A stretch of DNA of 6,049 bases from JBBUAX01 sp964409535 (GTDB taxonomy: Bacteria > Patescibacteriota > Minisyncoccia > UBA6257 > 2-01-FULL-56-20). Each line of letters begins with the position of its first letter. Position 1 is the stretch's first letter. Below, in pieces: positions 5,951 through 6,049 of the stretch. The DNA lies in the NCBI GenBank assembly GCA_964409535.1, contig CAYPDQ010000024.1, positions 1 through 6,049 on the forward strand, written 5' to 3'. A program made the position numbers and the translations under genes. The notes beneath the pieces are model-generated. The model saw nothing but the letters and a program-made list of their open reading frames with translations. It searched no databases and was not told the origin of the DNA.

Positions 5951-6049
5951 TCAGGAATTTTCGATAAAATACGTTCGAGCTTTCTGATATAGACGCACTA
6001 AACGAAAAGTAAGACCGAGGGGTTTTACAACAGCGATTCGCTCTACAGC
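5951..6049 (-). CDS. Possible C-terminal end of a leftward gene entering from the right edge
   Basis: Reading leftward from the window edge, 32 sense codons (AVERIAVVKPLGLTFRLVRL, then YQKARTYFIENS) end at TGA 5951-5953. The mix of hydrophobic and basic residues is protein-like, but the stretch is short and uses CGA arginine codons three times. A second leftward frame is also open from 6047 to a stop at 5922-5924, giving a Ser/Cys-rich sequence that looks less like protein. No family can be named, and this could be non-coding. If real, the gene would lie upstream of the replication-relaxation gene on the same strand, about 310 bp away. Confidence 0.25.
   Translation of the reverse strand, partial: AVERIAVVKPLGLTFRLVRLYQKARTYFIENS

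Larger units (their letters stand above)
5639..6049. other. 410-bp region without a complete gene: structured and repeat-rich intergenic DNA
   Basis: From the replication-relaxation start to the right edge there is no convincing complete coding frame; rightward frames here are short or shadow the leftward gene. The left part (5650-5900) is GC-rich and full of short-loop palindromes; the part from 5901 onward turns abruptly AT-rich and opens with the palindrome/tandem-repeat cluster. A possible gene tail enters from the right. The combination of hairpins, repeats and a composition switch beside a replication/mobilisation gene fits a regulatory leader or an origin, with neither proved. Confidence 0.5.

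Noticed and set aside
5951..6049. Possible tRNA on the minus strand (GTAGAGC resembles a D-arm)
   Set aside because: The bases that should form the anticodon stem do not pair, and no T-arm of the GTTCRA type with a flanking stem follows at the right distance.

Overview
The gene content points to a Patescibacteria (Candidate Phyla Radiation) genome or a mobile element within one. The reasons are a compact VirD4/TraD-like ATPase without its own membrane anchor, a replication-relaxation (Replic_Relax) family protein two genes upstream of it, small membrane proteins matching no family I recognise, tight packing and mostly absent Shine-Dalgarno sequences. TGA is used as a stop, so the recoded UGA=Gly lineages are unlikely. 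The taxonomic call is inference from gene content; no rRNA or marker gene is present.

Layout. Positions 3-1907 (+) hold a large protein open to the left edge, with a helical N-terminal half, two predicted Ig/transthyretin-like beta-sandwich domains, and a Pro/Thr/Gln-rich linker. It is followed on the same strand by two small membrane proteins (1969-2217 and 2214-2660) joined by an ATGA stop/start overlap. The second runs 20 bp tail-to-tail into a leftward block of three genes. In transcription order these are a replication-relaxation protein (4793-5638), a membrane-anchored protein of unknown family (4015-4728) and the coupling ATPase (2641-4011). The last 410 bp (5639-6049) have no complete gene. 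They contain GC-rich hairpins that can fold into a branched structure (5725-5850), an AT-rich 16-bp palindrome with two 11-bp tandem repeats (5902-5934), and possibly the last 32 codons of another leftward gene.

Working model (inference): the leftward block is a DNA-handling module. The winged-helix/nuclease-like replication-relaxation protein would act on DNA, the ATPase would move DNA or protein through a membrane channel, and the unknown membrane protein between them may supply the anchor the ATPase lacks. The hairpin and repeat region upstream is where a leader RNA, operator or replication/transfer origin would be expected. The rightward genes look like envelope or surface components and may belong to the same secretion or conjugation apparatus, but nothing in their sequence proves it.
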